From: Klebsiella africana
Lineage (GTDB): Bacteria > Pseudomonadota > Gammaproteobacteria > Enterobacterales > Enterobacteriaceae
Assembly: GCF_020526085.1 (NCBI RefSeq)
Contig: NZ_CP084874.1
Location: forward strand, 372,001-436,000
DNA length: 64,000 bases
Reading direction: 5' to 3'
The notes beneath the pieces are model-generated. The model saw only the letters and a list, made by a program, of their open reading frames with translations, was not told where the DNA came from and searched no databases. A program made the position numbers and the translations under genes. Below are positions 57,336 to 64,000 of the stretch, piece by piece. The stretch's first letter is position 1. The number at the start of each line of letters is the position of its first letter.

Positions 57336-57721
57336 TGCGTTTTGCCCTTACGGTGACCGGCCCTGCCTATGGGACCCAGCAGGCGAGCAGCGCCTGGCAG
57401 TTTGCCCAGGCCGTGCTGCAGGAAGGTCATGAGCTGGCGTGCGTTTTTTTCTATCGCGAAGGCGTGCTTAACGCTAACCAACTGACGGCGCCTGCCAGCG
57501 ATGAGTTCGATCTGGTGCGCGGGTGGCAATCACTCCACAATGAACATGGCGTCGAGCTGCATATTTGCGTGGCGGCGGCCCTGCGTCGCGGCGTAACAGA
57601 CGAGCGTGAAGCGCAACAGCTCGCTCTGCCTGGCCACAACCTGCAGCCGGGCTTTACGCTTAGCGGACTCGGCGCGCTGGCGGAAGCCGCGCTCACTTGC
57701 GATCGGATGGTACAGTTCTGA
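57335..57721 (+). CDS. tusD: Sulfurtransferase complex subunit TusD
   Basis: 128 residues. Takes sulfur from TusA onto the active Cys78 (in [13 protein letters not shown]) and passes it to TusE for 2-thiouridine formation by MnmA in tRNA. It overlaps tusC by one base. Confidence 0.96.
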   Translation: MRFALTVTGPAYGTQQASSAWQFAQAVLQEGHELACVFFYREGVLNANQLTAPASDEFDLVRGWQSLHNEHGVELHICVAAALRRGVTDEREAQQLALPGHNLQPGFTLSGLGALAEAALTCDRMVQF

Positions 57722-58080
57722 TGAAACGTGTGGCTTTTGTATTTACCTCCGCACCGCACGGCAGCGCCGCCGGCAGGGAAGGCCTTGATGCCTTATTAGC
57801 CACCTCAGCCCTCACTGACGAGATTGGCGTTTTTTTTGTTGGCGACGGCGTGTTTCAGCTATTGCCCGAACAACGGCCTGGCGCTGTACTGGCCCGCGAT
57901 TACATCGCCACCTTTAAATTACTGTCGCTATATGATATCGACCAGTGCTGGCTGTGCGCCGACTCAGCGCGCGAGCGCGGCCTGGACCCCGCGACCCCGT
58001 GGGTGGTGGATGTCGAATGCCTGGCGCCGGATGCCCTGCGCGCCCGCCTGCATGAATTTGATGTGATTTTGCGTTTCTGA
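57721..58080 (+). CDS. tusC: Sulfurtransferase complex subunit TusC
   Basis: 119 residues from [14 protein letters not shown]; the ATG overlaps the tusD stop (TGATG). An earlier in-frame Met within tusD is not conserved. Part of the TusBCD hexamer. Confidence 0.95.
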   Translation: MKRVAFVFTSAPHGSAAGREGLDALLATSALTDEIGVFFVGDGVFQLLPEQRPGAVLARDYIATFKLLSLYDIDQCWLCADSARERGLDPATPWVVDVECLAPDALRARLHEFDVILRF

Positions 58081-58087
58081 GGCCACC

Positions 58088-58375
58088 ATGCTCCATACGC
58101 TCAGTGTTTCTCCCTGGCATGCCGATATCGCAGCGATGCTTCGTTTGATGGAGCATGGCGACGATTTGGTACTGCTGTCTGACGGCGTCACGGCGGCCAT
58201 CGCCGGTGGGCGCTTCCTTGAGATCCTGCAATCCGCCCCCATAACCCTATACGTGCTGCAAGACGACGTTGACGCCCGCGGGCTCGCTGGTCAAATTGCG
58301 GACAGTGTCGGCAGGGTTAGCTATACTGATTTCGTCAGACTCACGGTCAAACATGCCGGTCAGTTGGCCTGGTGA
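58088..58375 (+). CDS. tusB: Sulfurtransferase complex subunit TusB
   Basis: 95 residues, the E. coli length. Small DsrH-like subunit of TusBCD. Seven bases after tusC; last gene before the str promoter. Confidence 0.95.
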   Translation: MLHTLSVSPWHADIAAMLRLMEHGDDLVLLSDGVTAAIAGGRFLEILQSAPITLYVLQDDVDARGLAGQIADSVGRVSYTDFVRLTVKHAGQLAW

Positions 58376-58397
58376 TGGCGGGATCGTTGTATATTTC

Positions 58398-58426
58398 TTG
58401 ACACCTTTTCGGCACCGCCCTAAAAT
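58398..58426 (+). promoter_or_regulatory. str operon promoter
   Basis: TTGACA (58398-58403), a 17-base spacer and TAAAAT (58421-58426), near consensus. A short palindrome CCTCATA-ata-TATGAGG follows at 58434-58450 in the leader. Drives rpsL-rpsG-fusA-tufA. Confidence 0.92.
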
Positions 58427-58448
58427 TCTGCGTCCTCATAATATATGA

Positions 58449-59441
<993 letters not shown>

Positions 59442-59525
59442 TCCCTTCGGAGTCATAGTCACCAGGCGGGCGCTTCAGATGAGTCGCCCGCTCTGGATAA
59501 CTTAACTGAACGCCTAAAGAAATAA

Positions 59526-62906
<3,381 letters not shown>

Positions 62907-62922
62907 TTCGTTAGCTTTGAAT

Positions 62923-62949
62923 TAAAAAGGGCGCTTCGGCGCCCTTTTT
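62923..62949 (+). terminator. Terminator of the str operon
   Basis: AAAAAGGGCGC-ttcg-GCGCCCTTTTT, a UUCG-type tetraloop stem with a T-run, just after tufA. Confidence 0.93.
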
Positions 62950-63034
62950 GCTGTCTGTCGTTCAGAGGGTATGGGTATTTAACAGCCTATTCATAACGTG
63001 CGCTGCGGCGGAGAATGCGTAAATGGTCTATTGT

Positions 63035-63053
63035 AATCATAACCATTCTCATT
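63035..63053. promoter_or_regulatory. Possible Fur box upstream of bfd
   Basis: AATCATAACCATTCTCATT fits the Fur pattern moderately on the reverse strand (AATGAGAATGGTTATGATT). It is about 35 bases before the bfd ATG. E. coli bfd is repressed by Fur-iron. Confidence 0.6.
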
Positions 63054-63086
63054 TAATATTTGTGCATAAATTGAACGGGAGTTTCT

Positions 63087-63281
63087 ATGTACGTTTGTTT
63101 GTGCAATGGCGTCAGTGATAAAAAAATTCGCCAGGTTGTTCGTCAGTTTCAACCGCAGTCTTTTCAGCAATTACGTAAGTTTATTCCCGTTGGAAATCAA
63201 TGCGGTAAATGTGTTCGTGCGGCGCGCGAAGTGATGGAAGATGAATTAACCACCATGCCGGAATTCAAAGAAATCGCCTGA
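63087..63281 (+). CDS. bfd: Bacterioferritin-associated ferredoxin Bfd
   Basis: 64 residues. [2Fe-2S] protein that reduces bacterioferritin heme to release iron. Cysteines C4, C6 (CLC) and C39, C42 (CGKC) bind the cluster. It is 73 bases before bfr. In E. coli K-12 chiA lies between tufA and bfd; here bfd follows tufA directly. Confidence 0.96.
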   Translation: MYVCLCNGVSDKKIRQVVRQFQPQSFQQLRKFIPVGNQCGKCVRAAREVMEDELTTMPEFKEIA

Positions 63282-63354
63282 AGTCCACGCTTCTCTTTTG
63301 ACATCGCTATAGGCCGGACTACGCTTCAATGAGTGGAAGCGGAGGGACTATATA

Positions 63355-63831
63355 ATGAAAGGTGATGTCAAAATCATAAGTTATCTCAATAAATTATTGG
63401 GAAATGAGCTGGTCGCAATTAATCAGTATTTTCTCCATGCGAGAATGTTCAAAAACTGGGGCCTGATGCGCCTCAACGATATCGAATACCACGAATCCAT
63501 CGACGAAATGAAGCACGCCGATAAGTATATCGAACGTATTCTTTTTCTCGAAGGTATCCCTAATCTGCAGGATCTCGGCAAGCTTGGCATCGGTGAAGAT
63601 GTGGAAGAGATGCTGCAGTCGGATCTAAGACTGGAGCTGGAAGGAGCGCAAAATTTGCGCGAGGCGATCGCCTATGCCGACAGCGTTCATGACTACGTTA
63701 GCCGCGACATGATGATTGAGATCTTGGCGGATGAAGAAGGCCATATCGACTGGCTGGAAACCGAACTCGATCTGATCGGCAAAATCGGTCTGCAAAATTA
63801 CCTGCAGTCGCAGATCAAAGTGTCAGATTAG
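63355..63831 (+). CDS. bfr: Bacterioferritin
   Basis: 158 residues. 24-mer iron store with heme between subunits. Ferroxidase ligands E18, E51 and H54 and the heme ligand M52 are in place, with E94, E127 and H130 expected from the family. Its last 17 bases overlap the 3' end of the prepilin peptidase gene on the other strand. Confidence 0.97.
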   Translation: MKGDVKIISYLNKLLGNELVAINQYFLHARMFKNWGLMRLNDIEYHESIDEMKHADKYIERILFLEGIPNLQDLGKLGIGEDVEEMLQSDLRLELEGAQNLREAIAYADSVHDYVSRDMMIEILADEEGHIDWLETELDLIGKIGLQNYLQSQIKVSD

Positions 63832-64000
63832 CCAGCGTCTGACACCCGCACCAGAAACCCGCGGCCGCCAGAAATGGCCCAAACGGCAGCGGGTTGCTTC
63901 TTCTCCATTTACTGCCCCTGCCGCATCTCGCGTACAAACCTGATACTGCCCACACTGCGCAGGCGAGAAGCGATGCTACCAGTAGCAGCTGCGGCAGCAT
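63815..64000 (-). CDS. Prepilin peptidase (A24 family), C-terminal part only
   Basis: The last 61 residues or so of a gene running beyond the right edge. A hydrophobic helix ([18 protein letters not shown]) and the family's end motif [15 protein letters not shown] fit a type 4 prepilin peptidase such as E. coli GspO/HofD, which also lies beside bfr. The catalytic aspartates would lie outside the window. The Met at the edge is unlikely to be the true start. It could process pilin-like proteins for type II secretion or the hof system. Confidence 0.75.
   Translation of the reverse strand: MLPQLLLVASLLACAVWAVSGLYARCGRGSKWRRSNPLPFGPFLAAAGFWCGCQTLANLTL

Overview
This window is a stretch of conserved chromosomal backbone from an enterobacterium, most likely Klebsiella or a close relative. 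Nearly every protein closely matches its Escherichia coli K-12 counterpart in length and sequence, and gene order follows the E. coli malQ-gntT-nfuA to rpsL-fusA-tufA-bfr interval. The differences from E. coli are the non-E. coli hints: a cytosine deaminase gene between nirB and tsgA, no nirC between nirD and cysG, a small DUF1471 gene between bioH and feoC, and no chitinase or gsp genes between tufA and bfd. Codon use is GC-rich and even. I see no tRNA, rRNA, insertion sequence, prophage, CRISPR array or integron.

Layout. 1-4400: the 3' end of malQ, gluconate permease gntT with GntR operators, Fe-S carrier nfuA behind an IscR-type site, gntX and bioH. 4400-8100: a DUF1471 periplasmic protein, then the ferrous iron operon feoABC (minus strand) behind a Fur box. 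8100-13300: tex, greB, and the osmosensing pair ompR-envZ. 13380-20470: pckA, the heat-shock pair hslR-hslO with yrfG, the Rcs-controlling igaA, and nudE. 20470-26430: mrcA (PBP1A) and the divergent hofMNOPQ cluster (ComM/PilMNOPQ-like). 26700-33140: the aroK-aroB-damX-dam-rpe-gph-trpS superoperon. 33170-40310: cysG, nirD, nirB (minus strand), codA and tsgA. 40590-43930: ppiA and the yhfG-fic-pabA-argD group. 43920-51690: yhfK, crp, yhfA, prkB, yheU-yheT and yheS. 51860-58380: kefG-kefB-yheV, slyD, slyX, fkpA, yheO and tusDCB. 58400-62950: the str operon rpsL-rpsG-fusA-tufA. 63030-64000: bfd, bfr and the end of a prepilin peptidase gene.

Recurring themes are iron (nfuA, feoABC, bfd-bfr, each with a visible IscR or Fur site where expected), anaerobic nitrite reduction (nirBD with FNR and NarL/NarP sites, and cysG making the siroheme that NirB needs), envelope homeostasis (envZ/ompR, igaA, mrcA, damX, fkpA) and translation (str operon, tusDCB, hslR, yheS, trpS). 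No clearly new system is present. The best leads are the non-canonical Fic motif with its YhfG partner, the relocated codA without codB, the missing nirC, and several strong unexplained hairpins: upstream of the DUF1471 gene, in the crp leader, between igaA and yrfG, and between nfuA and gntT.
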